From Brunnivagina elsteri CCALA 953 (GTDB lineage Bacteria > Cyanobacteriota > Cyanobacteriia > Cyanobacteriales > Nostocaceae), in NCBI RefSeq assembly GCF_002289455.1, contig NZ_NTFS01000002.1, forward strand, positions 1 through 59,039: a stretch of DNA of 59,039 nucleotides. The letters are read 5' to 3'. The stretch's first letter is position 1, and every line of letters begins with the position of its first letter. Positions 50,284 through 59,039 of this stretch are shown here, piece by piece. Made by a program: the position numbers and the translations under genes. The notes below the pieces were generated by a model. It was given only the letters and a program-made list of their open reading frames with translations, was not told where the DNA came from and ran no database searches.

Positions 50284-51687
50284 TTGCCTGAAAAAATTCG
50301 TCACGCTCAACCACCGCTTAAATTTATCCCCCCCCACTTCAATCCCGTCTTTCTAAGGTTAGCGCAGTGGTGTTTACCTATTTTACTGCGCTTTCGACTC
50401 AGACCTTGGTTGCCAGCAGGTATTGCTCGTGTGGAAACAAAAAATGTCGAAACCCTAGGGAAAATGTACCAGCAATTCCAATCTGGTAAAATTCGTTTCT
50501 TAATCGCATTTCGTCATCCAGAAGTAGATGACCCATTATCGGTATTTTACCTGCTTTCTCGCGCCGTACCTAAAACCGGAATTGACCTTAAAAAGCCGAT
50601 TCACAGTTATTTTGTTTACGATCGCGGAATGACAATTTGGGCAGGTGATTGGGTAGGATGGTTGTTTTCCCGTTTGGGTGGATTCCCGATTCGTCGTGGT
50701 AAAAGAATCGATAGACGGGGTTTACAAACTGCCAGGGAAATGCTTTTGAATGGGAAAATGCCCGTTGCGATCGCACCTGAAGGTGCAACTAATGGTCATA
50801 GTGGTACAGTTAGTCCATTGGAACCTGGTGTGGCTCAGTTGGCTTTTTGGTGTGTGGAAGATTTACACAAAGCTAACCGTGGAGAGGAGGTATTTATTAT
50901 ACCTATAACGATTCAGTACAGTTACCTCAAACCACCTTGGCAGAAAATTGATTGGTTATTGGGTAAGTTGGAAGCGGATAGCGGTTTACCTGTAAAGTCA
51001 AATGTAATTAAAGACTTAAATTTGGAAGAAAATGTAGAAATATACTATAGTCGCTTACTTTGTATTGCCGAAAATTTACTTTCACAGATGGAAGAATTTT
51101 ATCAACGCTTTTACCATCAAAAATTGGCGGAAATTAGCGTTGATGTATCTGCCAGTCCGAGTCAAATCATACTTGCTCGTTTGCACCGCTTGCAAGATAT
51201 CGGATTACAGGTTGCCGAACAATACTTTGGGGTTGAATCCCAAGGGACATTTATCGATCGATGTCGTCGTTTGGAAGAAGCTGGTTGGAGTTACATTTAT
51301 CGCGAAGATTTAGATTTAGATAGTTTACCACCTTTAAAACGCGGACTTGCCGATTGGGTCGCATCGGAAGCTGACTTACGAATGCAACACATGCGTTTGG
51401 TGGAGAGTTTTGTTGCAGTCACGGCAAACTATATCACAGATAAACCCGTTGTCGAACGCTTGGCTGAAACCGCATTATTAATCTTCGATGTTACCGCACG
51501 ACTTCAGAATAACACCCTTCCTGGTCGTCCTCGTCTGGGTTTACGGCAATCCACAGTTACAGTCGGGGAACCAATTTCTGTAACCAAACGTTGGTGTGAA
51601 TATGAAAAAGACAAAAAATCAGCAAGACAGGCAGTAAATAACCTGACGGAAGATTTACATGGGACATTGCAAAAAATGATTTCATGA
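50284..51687 (+). CDS. PlsC-type 1-acyl-glycerol-3-phosphate acyltransferase family protein
   Basis: 467 residues from a TTG start with GGAG 6-7 bases upstream. The acyltransferase core shows FRHPEVDDP (His-x4-Asp, about 78-83) and IAPEGATNGHSG (the EGTTNR-like motif near 163). The C-terminal half (about 250-467) is an extra helical domain found in the longer cyanobacterial members. It is probably involved in phosphatidate or other lipid acylation on the cytoplasmic face; its exact acceptor is unknown. The gene is convergent with the comM-like gene. Confidence 0.85.
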   Translation: MPEKIRHAQPPLKFIPPHFNPVFLRLAQWCLPILLRFRLRPWLPAGIARVETKNVETLGKMYQQFQSGKIRFLIAFRHPEVDDPLSVFYLLSRAVPKTGIDLKKPIHSYFVYDRGMTIWAGDWVGWLFSRLGGFPIRRGKRIDRRGLQTAREMLLNGKMPVAIAPEGATNGHSGTVSPLEPGVAQLAFWCVEDLHKANRGEEVFIIPITIQYSYLKPPWQKIDWLLGKLEADSGLPVKSNVIKDLNLEENVEIYYSRLLCIAENLLSQMEEFYQRFYHQKLAEISVDVSASPSQIILARLHRLQDIGLQVAEQYFGVESQGTFIDRCRRLEEAGWSYIYREDLDLDSLPPLKRGLADWVASEADLRMQHMRLVESFVAVTANYITDKPVVERLAETALLIFDVTARLQNNTLPGRPRLGLRQSTVTVGEPISVTKRWCEYEKDKKSARQAVNNLTEDLHGTLQKMIS

Positions 51688-51707
51688 ATCCTTTCAAAAC
51701 CTCAAAT

Positions 51708-53243
51708 TTATTGCATTCTATCGATAGTACGGTATTGAATTGCTTCTGCGACATGATGGGGTTTTAAGTCGTCATCTCCAGCCAAATCAGCAATTGTTCT
51801 GGCTACCTTGAGAATGCGATCGCTCGCTCTTGCTGATAAACCTAATTTATTAATGGCAGTTTCTAATAACTTCTTGCTGGTATCATCTAACTTGCACCAC
51901 GTACTTAAATGACGACTTTGCATTTGAGCATTACAACCGACATTTTTTTCTCGTTCAAATCTCTTTGTAGCCATTCCCCGCGCTTTAATTACCCTTTCCC
52001 GCACATTTTCCGAAGTTTCTCCCTTTGCTTGCTGGGTAATTTCCTCCGGTTTCAACCTATTTACAGCCACTTGTAAATCAATTCTATCCATCAACGGACC
52101 CGAAAGCTTCGCCCAATATTGTTCCCTTTGTCTAGGTGAACAACTGCAAGCCTGAATCGTATCACCATAATAACCACAAGGACAAGGATTTGTACTGGCA
52201 ACCAAAGTAAACTGTGCCGGAAACGTCACAGACTGCTTAGTACGAGATATCGTCACATACCCATCTTCCAAAGGTTGTCGCAAAAATTCCAAAACATCCC
52301 GCTTAAACTCAGTCAGTTCATCCAAAAAAAGAATCCCATGATGTGATAAGGAAATTTCACCAGGACGAGGTATACTACCACCACCAACCAAAGATGGACC
52401 AGAAGCCGAATGATGGGGACTTCGATAAGGGCGATCGCGCACCAATGTACCCCGATTTTTCAACAAACCAGCCACCGAATGAATCCGTGTCACCTCCAAA
52501 GCTTCAGCAAAGGCAAGGGGTGGTAAAATCCCCGGTAAACGTCTAGCCAGCATGGTTTTTCCACTTCCAGGAGGACCAACAAAAATCAAGTTATGTCCCC
52601 CCGCAGCAGCAATTTCCAAGGCTCTACGGGCATGAACTTGTCCTTTTACCTCCTTTAAATCCATGCCATTGGTCAATAGATGATTTTGGACATCAGGACT
52701 TTCCTGACTCAATTCCACAGGCTTATAGCGCACCGGATTACTGAGAAAATCGGTCACTTCCAACAAATTATTGAAACCATAAACCTCCAACCCTTCCACC
52801 ACCGCAGCTTCCTGAGCATTATCAATCGGCACAACCAAACCAGTAATTCCCATTTGTTGAGCAGAAGCGGCAATGGGTAATACCCCCGCAACTGGACGCA
52901 AACTACCATCTAAACTAACTTCACCCAAGAATAAATAATCACCTAATAAATCGGCATTAACCTGTTCTGTTGCTGCCAAAATGCCAATACTGATGGGTAA
53001 ATCAAAACAGGGTCCCTCCTTCCGCAAATCAGCAGGAGTGAGATTAATTACAATTTTTTTCATCGGGAAGGCAAACCCGGCATTTTTCAAAGTTGCCCTC
53101 ACCCGTTCTTTTGATTCTTGAATTGCCGCATCCGGTAAACCCAAAATGACGATTCCCGGCAAACCACCAGATACATCGACTTCCACACCCACTTTTACCG
53201 CATCAATCCCAACTATCGAAGCACTCCAAACCCTAGCTAGCAT
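51708..53243 (-). CDS. comM: ComM/YifB-type Mg-chelatase-like AAA+ ATPase
   Basis: 511 residues. ComM is a hexameric helicase for branch migration in natural transformation. The N-terminal Lon-like S5 domain (VWSASIVGIDAVKVGVEVDV; GLPGIVILGLPDAAIQESKE) is followed by Walker A GPPGSGKTMLARR near residue 219, Walker B ILFLDELTEF, and a zinc-like STNPCPCGYYG ... CSCSPRQ stretch. The C-terminal helical lid ends ADLAGDDDLKPHHVAEAIQY. The length is typical for the family. Confidence 0.93.
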   Translation of the reverse strand: MLARVWSASIVGIDAVKVGVEVDVSGGLPGIVILGLPDAAIQESKERVRATLKNAGFAFPMKKIVINLTPADLRKEGPCFDLPISIGILAATEQVNADLLGDYLFLGEVSLDGSLRPVAGVLPIAASAQQMGITGLVVPIDNAQEAAVVEGLEVYGFNNLLEVTDFLSNPVRYKPVELSQESPDVQNHLLTNGMDLKEVKGQVHARRALEIAAAGGHNLIFVGPPGSGKTMLARRLPGILPPLAFAEALEVTRIHSVAGLLKNRGTLVRDRPYRSPHHSASGPSLVGGGSIPRPGEISLSHHGILFLDELTEFKRDVLEFLRQPLEDGYVTISRTKQSVTFPAQFTLVASTNPCPCGYYGDTIQACSCSPRQREQYWAKLSGPLMDRIDLQVAVNRLKPEEITQQAKGETSENVRERVIKARGMATKRFEREKNVGCNAQMQSRHLSTWCKLDDTSKKLLETAINKLGLSARASDRILKVARTIADLAGDDDLKPHHVAEAIQYRTIDRMQ

Positions 53244-53508
53244 AATTTATACATTTATATAAAACCTTAATTGTAATAACTAAAAATTGTATTGTCTTGG
53301 TTACTGCTACCTACATATACTAAAAACGGGTTACAACTATACTTTTAGATTGCATAAAAACCTTAAAGATGCAACATAAGTCAGCATGACAAAAGTTCAG
53401 TTTTTACCCGTGGGCAGTATAAATTTAACCGGGAGCAAAGTTGCGATCGCAGTTAATAAATTTTCGATTATTTGGAGTTTTTGCGTGGATTTGGCATTGG
53501 CTAGAAAC

Positions 53509-53528
53509 CGGGTTTCTCTTGAAACCCG
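53509..53528. repeat. Hairpin after the squalene synthase-like gene
   Basis: CGGGTTTC-TCTT-GAAACCCG, 7 bases beyond the stop of the 53535-54359 gene (minus strand). The surrounding GAAACCGGGTTTC makes a second nested palindrome. It could terminate the gene or be a dispersed repeat. Confidence 0.6.
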
Positions 53529-53534
53529 ATTTCT

Positions 53535-54359
53535 TTAACCTGGATTAAAACCGATTACCCCTTCCAAAAGTGCAACGACATCGCTACGACTAAGTTTTTC
53601 TTTACCATGTGCGATCGCATCCAATGTCCCGTAAGCTAAAGTCAAGGGAATCTGGCAAAAGTCTAAGGCAGGACTATTCTTTAAGGAATCATTATAAGCA
53701 TCTGCAAGGGCTAAATTTCGCCTTGCGTAAGTTTGCATGTCCTCTGTAGTCCAATCTGGAGGAAAAAAACTGACTCCACGTGTCCCATCTTCGCTGTGAT
53801 TACGAAGTATGTTCACTGCTTGCAAACCACGTCCAAATCCAATTGCATGGGTGCGATTTGTCTGGGTTCCATCATACCAACCCCAAAGGTCGGAAAGCAA
53901 TAAACCAACTGCACCTGCTACCCCAAATGTATAGCGGTCTAAGTCTAACTCACCATCGATTTTCCAGTTTCTTTTTGCCCAATATGCCATTCTGTCGGAC
54001 ATTGCCGCAGTCGCATCCCAAATCCGAGGTGCAATGGTTTCTGGTGCGAGGATGGACCATTCACGAATCCTTAATGTCACTTCTGGTAATATATTTTCGT
54101 ATCCCAGAAACCCATCTGTAAAGGCATCGGCAACGAAACCGTCTACTCCTGCTTGTAAGGTTAGGCTGACGGATTCCAACAATTTCGCTTTGGTCAGGTT
54201 ATCTAGTTCTGGGTGGTCTTCGATTTCGTCAATTGCACGCATACACAAATACGCTGACGCAACTGCCTCTTGCAATCCTCTCGGCAAACGTACTATCGGG
54301 ATATAAAAAGTCCGGCTAGTTTCTTTTAATAATTCTAAAGCATCTCTGCGTAAATCCAT
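53535..54359 (-). CDS. Squalene/phytoene synthase family protein, probably for hopanoid squalene
   Basis: 274 residues. Trans-isoprenyl diphosphate synthase fold: the first aspartate-rich motif is AIDEIEDHPE (about 42-51) and the second is NILRNHSEDGTRG (about 188-200), both keeping the Mg-binding Asp residues. A conserved WAKRNWKIDGELDLDRYTFG block is also present. Phytoene and squalene synthases are hard to separate by sequence. I favour squalene because squalene-hopene cyclase and HpnB genes are next on the map. The 909-base gap to SHC argues against a single short operon. Confidence 0.85.
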   Translation of the reverse strand: MDLRRDALELLKETSRTFYIPIVRLPRGLQEAVASAYLCMRAIDEIEDHPELDNLTKAKLLESVSLTLQAGVDGFVADAFTDGFLGYENILPEVTLRIREWSILAPETIAPRIWDATAAMSDRMAYWAKRNWKIDGELDLDRYTFGVAGAVGLLLSDLWGWYDGTQTNRTHAIGFGRGLQAVNILRNHSEDGTRGVSFFPPDWTTEDMQTYARRNLALADAYNDSLKNSPALDFCQIPLTLAYGTLDAIAHGKEKLSRSDVVALLEGVIGFNPG

Positions 54360-55268
54360 TTATTACACTCCTCTGGTTATGTTCCCCCAATTGCAGTTTC
54401 TAACTTTCTAGCTATTCTCTACATATATCTAAATAAAAGTTAAACATTGTTTTTTACTTACAGTTTTATTCGGTATTATTAAGTACATGAGTGATGAATA
54501 TTGGGATGATTATCTCTATCCTGTGAAAGCGATATTAAAGTCACTAAATGCAACTAAAAGCTAAATTTTCAGATAATGTAAAATTTCCTCGAAACTGAAT
54601 ATATGAATTTACCATTTGTGTCGAGTCGGAACGAAAGTATTTTTAACGTTTATTGATTCCCACTTATTAAATATTGCCATGACTTTAAGAATAAGTTAAA
54701 AAGTTGTGTTGATGGCTGAAATCGTAATTAAAGCAGGAACAATGGAGTTCTGGGGGTTCATTTGTGAAAGAGCGAAGATTGTATAGTGATTTAGAGTTAT
54801 GCTCTCAATTCGCAAGCGATTACGGCTTCTGTATATTTAAATGTCGATCCAAATTTCGATCCAAATTTCAACTCAAATAATCAAATTCACTCCCTGCATA
54901 GACCGCCATATTTTTACAAAAGTTTCCCAGAGCATATCATACTTTCGGATGATTTTAGTGTGTCAATTTTGATATTTTATTTAAGCATAATCGCGCTAGC
55001 TAACCGTAGGTTTATCCTATGAATAAACTGGTGAAACTACTATTTTTACTTCATCAAATATTTACATTATTTATTTCATTTTCCAACTAAATAGTAACTT
55101 TTGTTACATCGCAATTAGGTTGAGTAATTTTGTGGAAATGGATATTTTTGACAAGCTGTAAACTTATAACTAACTAGAACAGGTATATTGCTTGTGATTG
55201 CGATCGCAATGTTCAAATCTGTTTCCACAAATATTTAGACAAAATACTAGCAGCAATTAATACAAAGA
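54360..55268. other. Long intergenic region between squalene synthase-like and SHC genes
   Basis: 909 bases without a convincing gene. One 25-codon frame (54487-54564, MSDEYWDDYLYPVKAILKSL) looks protein-like but has no ribosome site. A HIP1 site (TGCGATCGCAA) is at 55199. The rest is AT-rich. It may hold the promoter of the squalene synthase-like gene and leftovers of lost genes. Confidence 0.5.
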
Positions 55269-57176
55269 TTAGGTAAATAGTTTTTGATAGCGACCAATTG
55301 CCAGCAGAGGAAAGTATTGTTGGTAGAGGTGGTATTTCAAGTAGAAGTGGCAGGGGAAACCAGTTCCGGTAAATTCGTCTTCGTTCCAGGTTCCATCTGT
55401 TCGTTGGGTTGCGACTAAGTAATTAATCCCCCGTTCGATTGCGTCTGAAGCAAAATCTTCCGTCGCTTCCCCCGTAGCGAGTAAACCAATTAATGCCCAA
55501 GCTGTTTGCGATGCAGTACTGACACCTTTACCCTTTAAACTAGGTTCTTTGTAACTTTGACAGGTTTCACCCCAACCACCATCGGCATTTTGACAAGATA
55601 TTAACCAATTTGCACCAGATGCTATGCTTTGCCGTTGTTGTGGAGCCATTAAAGCTAGGGCAGATAAAGCACCACTAGTACCATAAATATAATTGACACC
55701 CCAACGTCCAAACCAGCAACCTGTGGGTTCTTGTTCCTGGAGGAGATAATCCAAAGCACGGTCAAAATCATCTTGATTGATGGAGGTATGACAACAACCC
55801 AACATTTCCAGAACACGGGATGTTACATCTGCCGTATTTGGGTCAATCATCGCTTTCAGGTCACTATAGGGAAGCAGATTCAGCCAATCTTGGTCATTAT
55901 CTAGGTCAAAAGCTGCCCAACCACCACCTTGACATTGCATTGTGGCAACCCAATCGATTGCCCTTGTCATTGCCGCTTGTTTGAGTTCTTCGTTGGGGAG
56001 CTTCGTAAGTGCCAGAGTCATCACCACCACAGCAGTATCGTCAACATCAGGATAAAAGCGATTCTCAAATTCAAAAGCCCAAGCACCAGGTTTGCCGCGT
56101 TTATTTTTGACATTCCAGTCACCATAATCGAGAATTTGCTTTTGTAGTAACCATTCACCACCCTGTACAATAGCTGGATGGTTTGGTGCAATCCCCGATT
56201 CAATCAGCGATCGCATTACCCAAGCGGTATCCCAAACCGGGGAAACACAAGGTTGAACGCAGTATGTATCCTCTGTTTCAATGGCAAAATTATCGATTGC
56301 TTGGAGTCCCCGTATTACTATAGGGTCATTCACGTCATAGTCGAGCGATCGCAAAGCTAACATGGAATTGAGCATTGCTGGAATAATTCCCCCCCAATCT
56401 CCACTTGCTTCCTGTCGTTCCAAAATCCACTTTTGGGCAGCTTGGATTCCCTCAGAGCGGAAGGGAATTAAGTTGAAAGTTTCCGCAAATTTAAAAGCTT
56501 CATCTAATGTCAGGAAAATATCAGTCCAATCGTGATTCCGTGGTAATTCATACTTGACATTTTCCACTTCTTCTGCATACAGTTCATTTAGAGAAATGTC
56601 GGGATTGGTGACATAAACAGGTTTTTTGTCAAACACAACCAGTAACGGTACAGTACTAGAACGCGCCCAACTCGATAATTCATAGATATTAAAAAAGAAA
56701 TTTTCCGGCAGCAGCATTACCCAAGGAGGTAAGGAAGGAATACCTTGCCAGCCATAACAGCCAATTAAAGCAAGGTGAAACTTGGTAAAAATCCGGGTTT
56801 TGCTGATACCGCCATGTTTTAAAATGAAATCTCGCCCTTTTACCATCGCCGGATCGGATTCTGAGACACCAAGTAACTTCAAAGCCATATAAGCTTCAAC
56901 AGAAGTACTCAATTCTCCACCATCACCATAAAAAAGCTCCCAACCACCATGTTCACGTTGTTGAGAGCGCAAATACTTTTCGGCTTTGTGGAGAGAACGA
57001 GTGGCATCAGTTCCCCAAATTTTATGGAGGAGAACAGTTTCCGCAGTTATCGTTACATTTGATTCCAATTCAGCCCACCAATAACCATCAGGATATTGAA
57101 TTGAAAGAAGATAGTTCTGACTAGCTGCGATCGCGCATTCAACTTTTGATGAAATTACCCTGTCTTGAGTTTGCAT
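55269..57176 (-). CDS. shc: Squalene-hopene cyclase
   Basis: Cyclises squalene to hopene/hopanol, a membrane-bound homodimer. The 635 residues match SHC length. The catalytic DVDDTA motif (DxDD) lies near residue 378, QPCVSPVWDTAW near 310 and repeated QW motifs are visible (GGWELFYGDGGE; GDWGGIIPAM; GGWAAFDLDN; GGWGETCQSY; GTWNEDEFTG). The N-terminal SIQYPDGYWWAELESN is the usual start of the fold. The gene is divergent from hpnB. Confidence 0.96.
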   Translation of the reverse strand: MQTQDRVISSKVECAIAASQNYLLSIQYPDGYWWAELESNVTITAETVLLHKIWGTDATRSLHKAEKYLRSQQREHGGWELFYGDGGELSTSVEAYMALKLLGVSESDPAMVKGRDFILKHGGISKTRIFTKFHLALIGCYGWQGIPSLPPWVMLLPENFFFNIYELSSWARSSTVPLLVVFDKKPVYVTNPDISLNELYAEEVENVKYELPRNHDWTDIFLTLDEAFKFAETFNLIPFRSEGIQAAQKWILERQEASGDWGGIIPAMLNSMLALRSLDYDVNDPIVIRGLQAIDNFAIETEDTYCVQPCVSPVWDTAWVMRSLIESGIAPNHPAIVQGGEWLLQKQILDYGDWNVKNKRGKPGAWAFEFENRFYPDVDDTAVVVMTLALTKLPNEELKQAAMTRAIDWVATMQCQGGGWAAFDLDNDQDWLNLLPYSDLKAMIDPNTADVTSRVLEMLGCCHTSINQDDFDRALDYLLQEQEPTGCWFGRWGVNYIYGTSGALSALALMAPQQRQSIASGANWLISCQNADGGWGETCQSYKEPSLKGKGVSTASQTAWALIGLLATGEATEDFASDAIERGINYLVATQRTDGTWNEDEFTGTGFPCHFYLKYHLYQQYFPLLAIGRYQKLFT

Positions 57177-57306
57177 AAAATACTCCTCAACTTCCCTTCT
57201 TCTCTCTTCTTGGCGTTCTCCGCGTCTTGGCGGTTGATTACTCTTATTTCTTAGTTAAAGAGAAAAAGTATTTTCCTATGTTACCGTACCGGATGACCAC
57301 ATATCT

Positions 57307-58500
57307 ATGACACTTATTGAATTGGTTTTAACATCCCTTTCCATCATTATTTGGGTAATATTGCTAGTAGCCAGAGGTGGATTTTGGCAAATAGAACCCG
57401 TATTGGAAACAGAGGAAGAAAAAACAGACTTACCTTACCTCCCCAAAATAATCGCCATAATTCCCGCAAGAAACGAAGCTGATTTATTACCTGCCACATT
57501 GACTTCATTGTTATCACAGGATTATCCTGGCAAATTCGAGATTTTTCTGGTGGATGACAATAGTACCGACGAAACGGGAAAAACTGCGATCGCAATTGCT
57601 GAGGGTTTAAAGAAAACAACACAATTACATGTAATTAATGGCGAAGCTCTAGCATCTGGTTGGTCTGGTAAACTGTGGGCAATGGAGCAAGGTATTCGTC
57701 AAGCTGCGAAACTCGAACCCGATTACTTTTTACTCACAGATGCAGATATTTTCCACGATACCAACAATCTCAATCGTCTTGTCACCAAAGCAGTCAGGGA
57801 AAATTTGGATTTAGCTTCCATAATGGTGCGGTTGCGATGTGAGAGTTTTTGGGAAAAGCTATTAATTCCCGCTTTTGTGTTTTTCTTCCAAAAGTTATAT
57901 CCGTTTCAATGGGTAAATAATCCCCAAAAATCCACCGCAGCAGCAGCAGGGGGTTGTATTCTCATTCGTCGTCAAGCTTTGGAACGGATTGGGGGTATTG
58001 AATCTGTTCGTCAAGCGTTGATTGATGATTGTGCTTTAGCTCTTAAGGTGAAGTCGGGTACTCCTTCGTTCCCGATTTGGTTGGGATTGAGTTCGTTAAC
58101 TAAAAGTTTGCGATCGTATGATTCTCTCGGCAGTATTTGGGATATGGTTGCTCGTACCGCTTTTACCCAACTTAATTATTCGCCATTTTTACTATTCGGA
58201 ACCTTATTCGGGATGTTTCTGGTTTACCTGGTTTCCCCTTTGGCTTTAATTCTCGGTTTGCTGATGGGGAATTGGTTTGTTGCTGGTTTGGGTTTGCTGG
58301 GATGGTTGCTGATGAGTTTGGCTTATTTTCCCACTGTCAAATTTTATCTGCGATATGCCTCTGGCATTAAGCTCGGCTTATCGCCTTTTTTTGCTTTTTC
58401 TCTGCCCATAATTGGTTTTCTTTACACTTTAATGACGTTTGATTCGGCTTTGCGTCACTGGCAAGGGAAAGGTGGTGCTTGGAAGGGAAGGGTTTATTAA
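57307..58500 (+). CDS. hpnB: HpnB-type hopanoid-associated glycosyltransferase
   Basis: 397 residues. Family 2 glycosyltransferase: an N-terminal helix (LTSLSIIIWVILLVARGG), the GT2 core KIIAIIPARNEADLLPATLT (about 54-73), VDDNSTDETG (about 93), TDADIFHD (the DxD-like motif, about 146) and GGCILIRRQALERIGG (about 216). The C-terminus has three membrane helices. Its position next to shc and its layout identify HpnB, which acts on hopanoid side chains; the exact step is not settled. A 35-bp dispersed palindrome lies inside the last helix region (58350-58384), read as LRYASGIKLGLS. Confidence 0.88.
   Translation: MTLIELVLTSLSIIIWVILLVARGGFWQIEPVLETEEEKTDLPYLPKIIAIIPARNEADLLPATLTSLLSQDYPGKFEIFLVDDNSTDETGKTAIAIAEGLKKTTQLHVINGEALASGWSGKLWAMEQGIRQAAKLEPDYFLLTDADIFHDTNNLNRLVTKAVRENLDLASIMVRLRCESFWEKLLIPAFVFFFQKLYPFQWVNNPQKSTAAAAGGCILIRRQALERIGGIESVRQALIDDCALALKVKSGTPSFPIWLGLSSLTKSLRSYDSLGSIWDMVARTAFTQLNYSPFLLFGTLFGMFLVYLVSPLALILGLLMGNWFVAGLGLLGWLLMSLAYFPTVKFYLRYASGIKLGLSPFFAFSLPIIGFLYTLMTFDSALRHWQGKGGAWKGRVY
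58350..58384. repeat. 35-bp dispersed palindromic repeat inside hpnB, copy 2
   Basis: It differs from 4686-4720 at four of 35 positions. It is a whole repeat in frame within the coding region and adds residues between two membrane segments. Confidence 0.7.
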
Positions 58501-59039
58501 TAAACTAAACCACAATCTTCTGTTAAAATAAAATGTGCAATCATCTCCCATCTCTAAGTCAATATTGCAATACTAAATAATTTTAATTTTTGTAAATAAA
58601 AAATTTTCTAGTCCTATTTTCTGGTACTATTTATTTAATTGAATAAGTTAATCTTATTATAATCGTGTGGTGGCAATTTTTAAAATTCAGACAGTCCACC
58701 ATTATTTAACGATTGTCAACTATTAAAATCACAATACCACAAATAACCCGCATTATTCTCTTTTTAAATAAAATTTACAAATATTCAATTACTCACAGTA
58801 AAAGTAATAAAATTACCCTACCCTAACCCTTCCCTTGGAAAGGGAAGGGAACTGGATTTCTAGTTTCCCCCCTTTATAAAGCAGGGCTGATTCATCCCCT
58901 AAAACACTTTAAAAATCAAGGGTTCTAGAGAACTCCACAGAAAGAAATGCCCAATGTCATTCTGAGGAACGAAGAATCTCGCGTAGATGCTTCGTTCCTC
59001 AGCATGACAACACAGGATCATTCATTTTGTGGCTTACTC
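58501..59039. other. End region with two hairpin elements
   Basis: No gene is visible. It contains a CCCTTCCCTT/AAGGGAAGGG inverted repeat near 58827-58849 and, at 58955-59009, a palindrome with ends TGTCATTCTGAG/CTCAGCATGACA that matches the ends of the 35189-35358 element. The rest is AT-rich. Confidence 0.6.

Overview
This window comes from a cyanobacterium, most likely a filamentous Nostocales-type strain. The evidence is the frequent HIP1 octamer GCGATCGC on both strands, a set of cyanobacterium-specific genes (SbtA/SbtB, NhaS3-type antiporter, PcxA, PedR-like regulator, ssl1498-type small membrane protein, DUF3598, DUF6391, EGY-type site-2 protease), many dispersed small hairpin repeats, and many eroded gene fragments. 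It is a mainly chromosomal housekeeping and accessory region. I saw no rRNA or tRNA gene and no CRISPR array.

Layout. 1-3900: inorganic-carbon and sodium locus with sbtA, sbtB and an NhaS3-type Na+/H+ antiporter. The sbtAB pair sits between a 5' and a 3' remnant of a SulP/BicA-type bicarbonate transporter gene. 4000-7120: a retropepsin-like protein paired with a small antitoxin-like protein, a membrane Ser/Thr kinase, and a truncated antitoxin joined to a Uma2 remnant. 7300-15800: PcrA-type helicase, a metallophosphoesterase with a duplicated leader and start codon, a type II restriction-modification pair coupled to a DUF3598 gene, and ftsX. 15900-17840: ssl1498-type protein, a secreted protein, and peptide deformylase. 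18400-22760: a cytosolic subtilase, a small Pepco-like protein and a pseudo-caspase/FGE-sulfatase fusion; this looks like a peptidase-centred conflict or signalling cluster. 23100-25700: RelBE-type toxin-antitoxin, Uma2 gene, broken genes, and a stand-alone domain resembling the N-terminal prodomain of the subtilase.

26170-33410: glgC, DnaJ, pentapeptide-repeat protein, DUF39 homocysteine-biosynthesis protein, an uncharacterised acidic/Gly-rich protein and a TPR protein. 33450-35360: a TnpB-like RuvC nuclease that lacks the zinc ribbon, with a coupled upstream ORF remnant and an in-frame amber stop near its 3' end, followed by a MITE-like palindrome. 35500-43800: class A beta-lactamase-like serine hydrolase, EGY-type site-2 protease, a 168-bp tandem repeat, PcxA, a UvrD-like recombinase-family protein, an HTH protein and MsrA. 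43900-51700: kinase, glycosyltransferase, DUF2809, DUF6391, PedR-like regulator, fructokinase, a gluconokinase remnant and a PlsC-type acyltransferase. 51700-58500: ComM-type ATPase, then a hopanoid set (squalene/phytoene synthase family, squalene-hopene cyclase, HpnB).

How genes work together. SbtA imports HCO3- with Na+, SbtB gates it, the NhaS3-type antiporter can export the Na+, and the distant PcxA supports light-driven H+ extrusion. The squalene synthase-like enzyme, SHC and HpnB would make and modify hopanoids. The strongest candidates for something new are the subtilase/Pepco-like/pseudo-caspase cluster, the zinc-ribbon-less TnpB-like gene, and the replacement of the middle of a bicA-like gene by sbtAB. 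All calls rest on reading the sequence and remembered family features; no database search was run.
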